Of a DNA stretch of 56,641 bases, positions 33,239-40,515 are shown in pieces. Under the pieces are notes generated by a model that made no database searches, was not told the origin of the DNA, and worked only from the letters and a program-made list of their open reading frames with translations. Every line of letters starts with the position of its first letter. Position 1 is the first letter of the stretch. Made by a program: the position numbers and the translations under genes. Location of the stretch: positions 1-56,641 of IMG/VR virus record IMGVR_UViG_3300044940_000530; one strand, 5' to 3'. Origin of the DNA: a virus.

Positions 33239-34753
33239 ATGACCACGGCCATCGACACCAACGCCATCCCCGCCATCTCCATTGCCGAGTTGCTCGCCGT
33301 CTCCCCCGTGCTGGAACAGTGGCGCAACAGCAAGGGGCGCATCATGCCCCTCCACCTCCAATCCGCTCCCGGCATCGGCAAGACCGCCTTCGTCTCCGAG
33401 ATGGCGCGCCGCCGTGCCGCGCTTGCCGAGGGTCCGCGTGGCGAGCCTGTCGTCGTCGGGTTCACCGTGGTGAACGCGTCCATGGTGTCCCCGCCGGACA
33501 TTCCCGGCTTCATCCTGTTTGATTCGCAGGAGTTTGCCGAATCCGAGCGCGACGACGAGGGCGCGATCCTGCCCCATGCCGTCAGGCGCTATCACGCGAA
33601 GGTCGCGCGCTACACCCGCCCCACCGTGTTCAACCTCTCCGGCGCGTTCGTGCGTGCCGTCGATCCCGCGACTGGCGAGCCGTATCCCGCCGGTCCCGAC
33701 GCGCCGACCGTGTTCATCGACCGCGACGACGCGGGCGGGCCGGTCATGATCGGATCGCTTGTGCGGGGGCGGCCCGTGGATACGGGCATCATGCTGCTGG
33801 ACGAGTTCATGCAGGCTCCCACCGATATCGCCAAGGCGTTCGCGCCGCTCATCGACGAGGGGCGTGCCGGTCCGCACCATCTGCCCATCGATTGGCAGGT
33901 GATCGCTGCGTCCAACCGGCAGCGCGATGCCTCTGGTGTGGGCCGTGCGTTGGCGTTCCTCACCAACCGCTGGATGCTCGCCGAGTTGCAGCCCGACATG
34001 GGTGCGCTGCTCGCGCATCTGACGGGCAGGGCGCATGGCGGGCAGGACGCGCGTGCCAACCCACACGTCAACCCGTATGGGGGGATCATGACGCCCACCG
34101 TGCTGCCTGCCATTGATCGTTATGGGCGCATCGACCGCTCCCGTCAGCCCATCCATCCCGCCATCGAAAAGTGGCTGGACACCAACGCCGATACCCTGTT
34201 CGGCGGCGTGCCGTCCGATCCGGGCAAGCCGTTCCTCACGCCGCGCTCCGCCGAGGCCGCGTCCAACCTCTTCGACGTGATGCTGCGGCTCGACCTCGAC
34301 GAGGACTTCCAGGCGTCCGATTCGTCGGAGTCCAACTACAGCGAGACGTTCATCGCCCGCGACGACGATCCCGCGCGATTCAGCATGTTCTCCCGCCTCG
34401 CTGCCGGTGCCGTTGGTGCCGACAACGCCGCGCAGATGCTCGGCACGCTTGAGTTGTTCGGCGAGGTGCCGACCTATGCCGCCATCGTGCGTGACCCCAA
34501 GCGCGCGCACGTCTCCGAGAAGGCCGACGCGCAGGTCGTGACGGGGATCGTCATCAGCCGCCACATGACGCCCGCCACCGCCGATGCCGCCATCGCCTAC
34601 GCCAAGCGCCTGCAGCCGCACATCGGTCGCAACGCCATCGTGTCCGCCGTGCGCGCCAACCCGTTGCTCATGGGGTGCCCTGCCGTGCTGGCGTGGGCGC
34701 AGGCCAACCCCGATGCGATGAATCGCCTGATGATGGTGGCGGCGCGGCGGTGA
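33239..34753 (+). CDS. MoxR-type AAA+ ATPase
   Basis: 504 residues, ATG at 33239 after AGAAGGA. Walker A SAPGIGKTA (42-50, Lys48), Walker B GIMLLDEF (183-190, Asp188-Glu189) and sensor 1 VIAASNRQRD (Asn226) are clear. MoxR-family ATPases act as chaperones with von Willebrand A partners, and a VWA-type protein is encoded two genes on. The C-terminus from about 340 holds no known motif. In phages such a pair is uncommon in my knowledge. Likely remodels or activates a host or phage complex. Confidence 0.85.
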   Translation: MTTAIDTNAIPAISIAELLAVSPVLEQWRNSKGRIMPLHLQSAPGIGKTAFVSEMARRRAALAEGPRGEPVVVGFTVVNASMVSPPDIPGFILFDSQEFAESERDDEGAILPHAVRRYHAKVARYTRPTVFNLSGAFVRAVDPATGEPYPAGPDAPTVFIDRDDAGGPVMIGSLVRGRPVDTGIMLLDEFMQAPTDIAKAFAPLIDEGRAGPHHLPIDWQVIAASNRQRDASGVGRALAFLTNRWMLAELQPDMGALLAHLTGRAHGGQDARANPHVNPYGGIMTPTVLPAIDRYGRIDRSRQPIHPAIEKWLDTNADTLFGGVPSDPGKPFLTPRSAEAASNLFDVMLRLDLDEDFQASDSSESNYSETFIARDDDPARFSMFSRLAAGAVGADNAAQMLGTLELFGEVPTYAAIVRDPKRAHVSEKADAQVVTGIVISRHMTPATADAAIAYAKRLQPHIGRNAIVSAVRANPLLMGCPAVLAWAQANPDAMNRLMMVAARR

Positions 34754-34800
34754 TTCTCCATGCAGTTGCGAATCGGATCAAACACACGAAGGAGAGACAG

Positions 34801-35055
34801 ATGAGCTACAACTTCCAGGGTGTTCTCTACAACACCAGCAAGGACGCGCTTGAGGCAATCGCGGTCGCCTGGGTCTACGGCGGGGCTGAGCGCCCCTACC
34901 ACGATACGTTGAAGGAGGCACCGGCCAAGCTGGCTGCCGAGTGTGTCCAGGCATGGGGGCTTCGTGCCCTGCTCGCCGAAATGGGCGAGAACGAGGCGGC
35001 GCTCGCCGGAGCGATTGAGGAAATCCTGTTCCGTGCGTTGGCGGTGCTCGACTGA
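34801..35055 (+). CDS. Small hypothetical protein, 84 residues
   Basis: ATG at 34801 with AAGGAGAG eight bases upstream. Helical, slightly acidic: DALEAIAVAWVYGGAERPYH and ECVQAWGLRALLAEMGENEA. The segment VQAWGLRALLAEMG resembles other small phage helical proteins, but no function is known. It sits inside the MoxR/VWA cassette. Confidence 0.6.
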   Translation: MSYNFQGVLYNTSKDALEAIAVAWVYGGAERPYHDTLKEAPAKLAAECVQAWGLRALLAEMGENEAALAGAIEEILFRALAVLD

Positions 35056-35146
35056 GCGAAGGAACATAGGACCAACTACCCATGGTTGCGCTCCCGTTTG
35101 TGTTTGGTGCGCGGAAACGTGCGGGAATGCGCTATACTTGCGATCC

Positions 35147-35211
35147 CGAACCCAACCACGAACCCAACCACGAACCCAACCACGAACCCAACCACGAACC
35201 CAACCACGAAC
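35147..35211. repeat. 12-bp tandem repeat (CGAACCCAACCA) before the membrane protein gene
   Basis: About five and a half units of CGAACCCAACCA lie in the leader of the gene starting at 35225, 13 bases before its start codon. It is a non-coding expansion; a TATACT stands just upstream at 35133-35138, but no -35 fits it. Confidence 0.8.
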
Positions 35212-35224
35212 GGGAGTGCGTTCC

Positions 35225-35593
35225 ATGGATACGCCAACGAATACGGCTCGGAATGCCGACAAGTGGACGTGCCGTGCCGCTGTTCGGATTCTTCATGCCA
35301 TGAGAATCGGCGTGTTCGCGGCACAAATCGCGCTCGCTGCCGCGTCGTTGCTCGCACTCGTTTCCGTTGTCGTGTTCAATGCCTTCTGTGCGTTCGGAAT
35401 GTGCGTTTCGATGGAGCCGCTGTTCGGAAACGAGATTTACCGGTTTGACATTGCGGTGCTGCTGTTCGTGTTCCTCGTCTCGACAGCGGCGTCGATCCTG
35501 ACCCTGTTGAGCAAGCGCATCAAGACCGCATGCGATTCGTGCGAGCGGCGCATGCGCAAAACACCCAACCGAACATCCAACCAAACATCCTGA
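35225..35593 (+). CDS. Small membrane protein with two transmembrane segments
   Basis: 122 residues, ATG at 35225 with GGGAG eight bases upstream; the longer open frame before it is only the 12-bp repeat. Hydrophobic segments: about 32-59 (FAAQIALAAASLLALVSVVV) and about 79-99 (AVLLFVFLVSTAASILTLLS), with Cys- and Arg/Lys-rich C-terminus (CDSCERRMRKTPNR). It is the only membrane protein in the MoxR/VWA cassette and may anchor it to the inner membrane. Function unknown. Confidence 0.6.
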   Translation: MDTPTNTARNADKWTCRAAVRILHAMRIGVFAAQIALAAASLLALVSVVVFNAFCAFGMCVSMEPLFGNEIYRFDIAVLLFVFLVSTAASILTLLSKRIKTACDSCERRMRKTPNRTSNQTS

Positions 35594-35594
35594 T

Positions 35595-35650
35595 CAACCA
35601 CCAACCACCAACCACCAACCACCAACCACCAACCACCAACCACCAACCAA
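35595..35650. repeat. 7-bp tandem repeat (CCAACCA) before the VWA gene
   Basis: Eight near-perfect units of CCAACCA fill the gap between the membrane protein stop and the start at 35667. The last units run up to the ribosome-binding area (CCAACCAAACGGGAAACCG). Confidence 0.85.
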
Positions 35651-35666
35651 ACGGGAAACCGAACCC

Positions 35667-37595
35667 ATGACCAACATTCGCAAGCGCGTCTTCGACGCGA
35701 CGGACCCCGCGACCGTTGCCGCCGCTGCCGTCAATGGTATCGTGACGCGGGAGCTTACCGTTGACGAGCAGGCTACCGTCCGCGAGACGGTTGCCGCCAT
35801 TCGCCGCGTCGCACCAACCGCCCGGCAGATGGAGGCGCTCATCGGCGCTCGTGCCGAGATACTGCTGACGCATCCCTTCCTTGCGTCGATATCATCAAGC
35901 GATTCCGTGTTTTATCACGCGGTGGATACCGACCTCTTTCCCATCGCTGCGACCGATGGCGTCGGCATCTACCTCAATGCGCGCATCGGCGGATTCTTCG
36001 AGTCGCAGCGCACCCCTGAGGATCAGGCGCGTGCGCACGGCATCTCGCCCGCCAACATCCCGCCCAACGCGCTCGCGCCGTCCACGCCGTCCGCCGCGCA
36101 CCCCAGTGGCAAGACCGGCCTCACCCCGGACGAGCGCGTGTTCGCTCTCGCGCACGAGATCATGCACGTGCTGCGCGAGGATTGCATCTGGAACTGGTAT
36201 GCCAAGGAATCCGATACCGTGCATGTGCCGCGCATCCCCGACGACGAGCCGCGCGGGTTGGGCATTCATGTCTCCGCCCCCATCGTCAACACCCCGTCCC
36301 GTCATGCGGGCATGGGTGGTGTGGCGGCGAAGCATATGCCCTACGCCATGAAGGGATTCCTCGGGCTGCCGCCCCCTTCGCTGCGCACGTCCAGCAAGCC
36401 CAACATCCCGCTCGACGGCACCGCCACCGGCGTTCTCCCCTACGAAGAGGAGGTGATGCAGATCGCGTTGGATGCGATCATCAACTCCATGCTGTTCTGC
36501 GATGGCGTCGGCGCGATGCCCGAGGGGGTGATTGCGATTCCCGGAATCAACTACCGGCACACCATCGGCGAGGCGTATGCCTACGTATGGCGGCTGTTTC
36601 AGGACCAGCGGAACCGCCAGAACCATAACCCCAACCCTAACCCCAACCCCAACCCGCGCGGCGGCATCCATACCCCCGCCCCTGCCCCTACCCCCGCCGA
36701 CCGGCAGGCCATTGCCAAGGCCGCTGCCGAAGCGATGGCGAACAACCCCTTGCGCGGCGACGTGCGCACTCCCGGCGAGATGGGTGATCCGACGCGCGAC
36801 GATGGCGACGAGGATAACAACGGGAACAACAACGCTCCCGCGTCCAACCCCATTCCCGCGCGGCAGGCGGTCGCCAAGTTCGAAGAGGGCCGCATGGAGC
36901 GCGAGATCATGGTTCAGCGCGCCCTTGCCGCCGCGCGTAACGCCGGGGTGGGGTCGTGCGCCATTGAAGAGTCGGTCAAGGCGTCGCGCGAGCCTGATGT
37001 TGACTGGCGGGCATACATCCCCGCGTTTCTCGCCCGTGCCGCGCAGGGTGCCAACTACGATTGGACGCGCCCGCACCGTCCGCCGCTCGTGCGCGATCTG
37101 ACTGTCGGGCAGGAGCCTTACTTCGAGCCGTCCCTGTCGGGCCAAGGGTGCGGTCACGTTATCGTTGTGGCCGATACCTCCGGCTCCATCGGCGAGCGCG
37201 AGCATCGCGCCATTCTCGGGTCGATCAGCGGCATGATGGCGGCTGTGCGCCCCAAGCGCGTCACTGTCGTGTTCTGCGATGATCGGATTCAGCGAGTCGA
37301 TACGTTCGATGGCGAGCCTGATCCCGATACCTGCGCGACCATCAACGTGCCGAAAGGCGGCGGCACGAGCTTCATCCCCGCCATCGAGTGGGCGGTCGAT
37401 GTCGCCCGTGGTGCGACCGATGCTTGGGGCGCGGCTGACATGCCCCCGCCCGAGGCGTTGATCTATGTCACGGACCTCTATGGTCCCGCGCCCGCCAAGG
37501 CACCCACCGAGTTTCCTGTGTTGTGGGTCGCCGTCAGCGATGCGCCGCACCCGTGGGGCGAGCGCGTCACCATCGATCCTGATTCGCTCGTTTGA
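35667..37595 (+). CDS. VWA / metallopeptidase-like protein (MoxR partner)
   Basis: 642 residues. An N-terminal zinc-metallopeptidase-like half has LAHEIMHVL (HExxH at His163-Glu164 to His167). A Pro/Asn-rich linker holds NPNPNPNPNP (36626-36656). The C-terminal half is a VWA-like domain with MIDAS motif VADTSGSIGE (Asp503, Ser505, Ser507). This two-domain layout matches the predicted peptidase/VWA family COG3864 (DUF2201), which normally sits beside a MoxR ATPase, as here. Whether the HExxH is active is unknown. Confidence 0.8.
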   Translation: MTNIRKRVFDATDPATVAAAAVNGIVTRELTVDEQATVRETVAAIRRVAPTARQMEALIGARAEILLTHPFLASISSSDSVFYHAVDTDLFPIAATDGVGIYLNARIGGFFESQRTPEDQARAHGISPANIPPNALAPSTPSAAHPSGKTGLTPDERVFALAHEIMHVLREDCIWNWYAKESDTVHVPRIPDDEPRGLGIHVSAPIVNTPSRHAGMGGVAAKHMPYAMKGFLGLPPPSLRTSSKPNIPLDGTATGVLPYEEEVMQIALDAIINSMLFCDGVGAMPEGVIAIPGINYRHTIGEAYAYVWRLFQDQRNRQNHNPNPNPNPNPRGGIHTPAPAPTPADRQAIAKAAAEAMANNPLRGDVRTPGEMGDPTRDDGDEDNNGNNNAPASNPIPARQAVAKFEEGRMEREIMVQRALAAARNAGVGSCAIEESVKASREPDVDWRAYIPAFLARAAQGANYDWTRPHRPPLVRDLTVGQEPYFEPSLSGQGCGHVIVVADTSGSIGEREHRAILGSISGMMAAVRPKRVTVVFCDDRIQRVDTFDGEPDPDTCATINVPKGGGTSFIPAIEWAVDVARGATDAWGAADMPPPEALIYVTDLYGPAPAKAPTEFPVLWVAVSDAPHPWGERVTIDPDSLV

Positions 37596-37607
37596 GGGGG
37601 GCACACC

Positions 37608-38591
37608 ATGCCATTGGAGTATGATCGTCTTGTGCGCAAATACGCGGCGCACCTTGCGAGCGTGTCCTGCACCGACACGCAGGTTCGCAAGGTATCCGAT
37701 TCGTTGTTCGGTCCGAATCACCCGCTTCGCATGGAGATCGACGAAGCCTGCGCCCGGCTCGGACCCGAACAGGCGACGTTGACCGATCTTCTCGGCGTGT
37801 CGTTCGCCAGCCACAAGCCGACCGCGTTGATGGGCACCTGCGTCATCGACAAGGATTCGCCCACTCCTCCGCTGCCGGGTGCGGGCGCGGTCGCGGTCGC
37901 GCCGGAGGTGCGGGTGAGCATCGAGCCTCCGGGGTTCGAGTTCATGCCGATGACGGCCACGCTCAACAGGGAGGCGCTCATCGTCGGCGTGCCGTTGTTG
38001 CTCTCGCCGATGGCGCTCTCCCTGTTCTGGCGGTGGCGCGACATGCTGGTGGCTTCGCCCCATAGCCTGACGCACTCCGATCCGGTGCGCGCTGTGCATG
38101 GATTCTTTACGGAGCGGGTAGTGGATACCGTGCTCAACATGCGCAGCGCGTTGATCGCGGGGCGGATCACCAGAAAAAATATACCTTTGGACAGGAAGCA
38201 CTATCTGATGTTCGCGCTCAACGTGGTCATCCGGTTCGGTGTCCCTGTCGTTGCGCATGTGCGCAAGCTTTACAAGCGACGATTGGCGGATTCGTGGTTC
38301 GTGTGCGCGTCGTTGCACTCCGGCATTCATGATCCGCTTTATCTTGATTCCATCGCGTTGCGCGACCTGACTGTGCCCGGCATCGCGCTCGATACCGGGC
38401 CGGTGCCTCCATGCGGCGCGTGCGACGATGGTCCGGAGGCGGCGCTATCACGATACGCCGATCCTGCGCGGCATGCGCTTTCGGTTGCCGTGCTGACTCC
38501 GGTCATCGGTGCGGAATCGGCGGAGCTTCTTGTTTCGATGCACGATACGTTGTGCGCAATCAAACAGGAGGATGGCGATGGATCGCGCTAG
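37608..38591 (+). CDS. Hypothetical MoxR/VWA-cassette protein, 327 residues
   Basis: ATG at 37608, 12 bases after the VWA stop, with GAGGGGGG upstream. Mixed helical sequence with ALIVGVPLLLSPMALSLFWR (a possible hydrophobic patch, not a clear membrane helix) and several Cys near the C-terminus (CGACDDGPEAA). No known domain recognised. Its close spacing with the VWA gene, and overlap with the next gene, argue for one functional unit. Confidence 0.6.
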   Translation: MPLEYDRLVRKYAAHLASVSCTDTQVRKVSDSLFGPNHPLRMEIDEACARLGPEQATLTDLLGVSFASHKPTALMGTCVIDKDSPTPPLPGAGAVAVAPEVRVSIEPPGFEFMPMTATLNREALIVGVPLLLSPMALSLFWRWRDMLVASPHSLTHSDPVRAVHGFFTERVVDTVLNMRSALIAGRITRKNIPLDRKHYLMFALNVVIRFGVPVVAHVRKLYKRRLADSWFVCASLHSGIHDPLYLDSIALRDLTVPGIALDTGPVPPCGACDDGPEAALSRYADPARHALSVAVLTPVIGAESAELLVSMHDTLCAIKQEDGDGSR

Positions 38592-38859
38592 CTACCGTGT
38601 GTTTCATTCGCTGGTGTTCGTTGAAAGCCCCGGCGGTGGGATATTCATCCGCGCCGCCCCTCTCGCGGCGTTCATTCCCGATGGAGACATCCGGCTTGCG
38701 GTCGCTATGGCGCGCGGCACGGTCGAGCACAATGGCGTCAACCTTGCGTCTCTCGCTGCCGCCGTGCGTTCGTGGAACGTGGCATTGGATTATCGGGTTC
38801 GCAATGAGCGCAAGGAGCGCGAGCGAAAACACCCGAAGAGACCCGAGAAGAATCCATGA
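38578..38859 (+). CDS. Hypothetical protein, 93 residues
   Basis: ATG at 38578 (AGGAGG six bases upstream), overlapping the previous stop by 14 bases and the next start by four (ATGA). Basic C-terminus (NERKERERKHPKRPEKN). Beta/alpha N-terminal half (YRVFHSLVFVESPGGGIFIR). Not recognised. Confidence 0.6.
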   Translation: MDRASYRVFHSLVFVESPGGGIFIRAAPLAAFIPDGDIRLAVAMARGTVEHNGVNLASLAAAVRSWNVALDYRVRNERKERERKHPKRPEKNP

Positions 38860-39128
38860 AGAAGCCCATGTTGACTCTTGCGCTCGGTTTGGAGGAGGTC
38901 GGCAGTTCCCACGGACTGTTCGACGCCTTGACCCTCAACCTGCATACGCGCGGCGTTCTGCACGAGGAATCCCCTGCCGTGATCACGGTCGATTGGTATC
39001 CGAGCAGAACAATACACGACATTCAACGTCATAACGCGAGTGTCACATACCTTCGCCAATACCATACCATGCTGAATAGGACCATGCTGAATAGGACCAT
39101 GCTGAACAGGAGAAAAACCCATGTTTGA
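38856..39128 (+). CDS. Hypothetical protein with TMLNR repeats
   Basis: 90 residues starting in an ATGA overlap. The C-terminus carries three TMLNR units from a 15-bp tandem repeat (39066-39110). The last unit supplies the ribosome site AGGAG for the next gene, whose ATG at 39121 lies inside this gene, so repeat number could affect both. Not recognised. Confidence 0.6.
   Translation: MKKPMLTLALGLEEVGSSHGLFDALTLNLHTRGVLHEESPAVITVDWYPSRTIHDIQRHNASVTYLRQYHTMLNRTMLNRTMLNRRKTHV
39066..39110. repeat. 15-bp tandem repeat (ACCATGCTGAATAGG), three copies
   Basis: Units at 39066, 39081 and 39096; the third has AACAGG instead of AATAGG, and with the following AG completes AGGAG just upstream of the ATG at 39121. 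Confidence 0.95.
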
Positions 39129-40470
39129 ACTTGGCGGACCTGAAACGACCATCACGCGCGAGGCGATGATGAACGCCGCGTTGCGCGAGCTTTCCTATGG
39201 GCGGAACGTCAGGAGGACCATCCTTTCGTTGGCGGACTACAGTCCTTCGACGGATGTCCGGCATTTCCCGGCGTTCCTCAACCGCATTCTGATTCCGCTT
39301 GTCGATGCCTACTGCGCGCACTACACCGCGTTGACGGACCTTTTCGGCGAGGTCAACACCGGCAGGGTGGCGTTCGACGCGGCGACCGCTTCGGTCCTGG
39401 CGGCGTTCGAGCGATCAACCACCAACGACGAGTTGAACGCGCTCGCGGCGCAGACGCAGCAGGTCCGTGCGATGCACGCCAAGCACGTCAAGCGCGCAAG
39501 CGTCGTCGTCACGCAGGTATTCACCACGGAACCCCGGTTCGCCGCGATCAAGGTCGTGCCCGATTCGGGGAATCAACCCGCAACGCTGTCCCTCAAGGAC
39601 TATGTGCGGGTTACTGATTCCGCGTTCGGGACTGGCGCTGCGGCGGCGTTCTACGATGGCGAAATGTCGCGCGGCAGCGGCGGGTTGCACCTGCCGTTCG
39701 TGACGGATATCCCCATCGAGCGTTTCGTTTTCGAGTTGTCGGGGCTGCTGTCGCTTCCCGTCATGCGCCGGGACATGCCGGTTCTCACGTTCCTGCTGCG
39801 TCGCAACATCAAGGAAACCAACGCGCCCCCGGTGCCGGGAGACGAGTTCCCCGATTGCCTGTGCGTGCTCGCGTCCCGCGCCGGTGCCACCGTTGGCGAC
39901 GAGACGATGAATCGCTTTTGGAGCGCGGTGGAGGCGGCGGTCAACCGCCGGTTCATCGTGCATATGCTTCTCAAGAACCTCGACATGTATGCGCTGGGCA
40001 TGGAGAACATCACCACGGCAGCGGCGTTCGCGGCGTTCCCCGAGGTGGTGGACATTTCCCGACTCTTCGGAATCCCCGACACCATCCTCAACGCTTGTGC
40101 CGATGAGGGTATAAACATCAGTTTCCGCGTTCCGCGTTCCTCGGCGGCTTACGTCTCGGCTGCCAGGGCGCAGCAGCGCACGGCGCGCACGGCGGGCATG
40201 TCTGCGGCGGCGCTGCTTGATTACGCGAAGTTCGTCGCGTCGCTCGCCGTCTCCGCGCGGGCGTCGCGCAACATCCCGTGGGGGGTGGGCAAGTCGTTCG
40301 TCACCCATCTGGTGGCGAATGCCGCCAACAACGAGGCGTGGGGCGTCGCCAACCCGTTCGCTACGCGATTCGTCGTCGCGCACAGGCACAGCGACGACCT
40401 CGATTTCTGCGCCGGATACTGCACCGGGCCGGGAGCGTATTCCGCCCGCATAGGACTGCATACCTGTTGA
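39121..40470 (+). CDS. Hypothetical protein, 449 residues, end of the MoxR/VWA cassette
   Basis: ATG at 39121 with AGGAG eight bases upstream. Largely helical; features include VRRTILSLADYSPSTDVRHF and a Cys-bearing end (DFCAGYCTGPGAYSARIGLH). No ATPase, nuclease or membrane motif visible. It is the last gene before a promoter-like site and the DNA polymerase. Function unknown; coupling to the upstream genes suggests a substrate or adaptor of the MoxR/VWA complex. Confidence 0.62.
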   Translation: MFELGGPETTITREAMMNAALRELSYGRNVRRTILSLADYSPSTDVRHFPAFLNRILIPLVDAYCAHYTALTDLFGEVNTGRVAFDAATASVLAAFERSTTNDELNALAAQTQQVRAMHAKHVKRASVVVTQVFTTEPRFAAIKVVPDSGNQPATLSLKDYVRVTDSAFGTGAAAAFYDGEMSRGSGGLHLPFVTDIPIERFVFELSGLLSLPVMRRDMPVLTFLLRRNIKETNAPPVPGDEFPDCLCVLASRAGATVGDETMNRFWSAVEAAVNRRFIVHMLLKNLDMYALGMENITTAAAFAAFPEVVDISRLFGIPDTILNACADEGINISFRVPRSSAAYVSAARAQQRTARTAGMSAAALLDYAKFVASLAVSARASRNIPWGVGKSFVTHLVANAANNEAWGVANPFATRFVVAHRHSDDLDFCAGYCTGPGAYSARIGLHTC

Positions 40471-40495
40471 CTATTGATTCCTAATATGATTAAAT
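40467..40495 (+). promoter_or_regulatory. Sigma-70-like promoter before the DNA polymerase gene
   Basis: TTGACT (40467-40472) and TTAAAT (40490-40495) are 17 bases apart. The spacer includes TTGATTCCT, as in the promoter-like site at 46494. Confidence 0.5.
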
Positions 40496-40515
40496 GAATC
40501 GCTTGGGGGGTGGAC

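Noticed and set aside
32735-34621. 628-residue minus-strand open frame
   Set aside because: Antisense shadow of the MoxR-type ATPase; Arg/His/Gly-rich composition and no upstream signals.
35082-35303. Short plus-strand frames with NHEP or NPTT repeats
   Set aside because: They only translate the 12-bp non-coding repeat; the membrane protein frame starting at 35225 is better supported.
35895-38330. 811-residue minus-strand open frame
   Set aside because: Antisense of the VWA gene and its neighbour; GC-rich codon bias of the real genes leaves this frame open.
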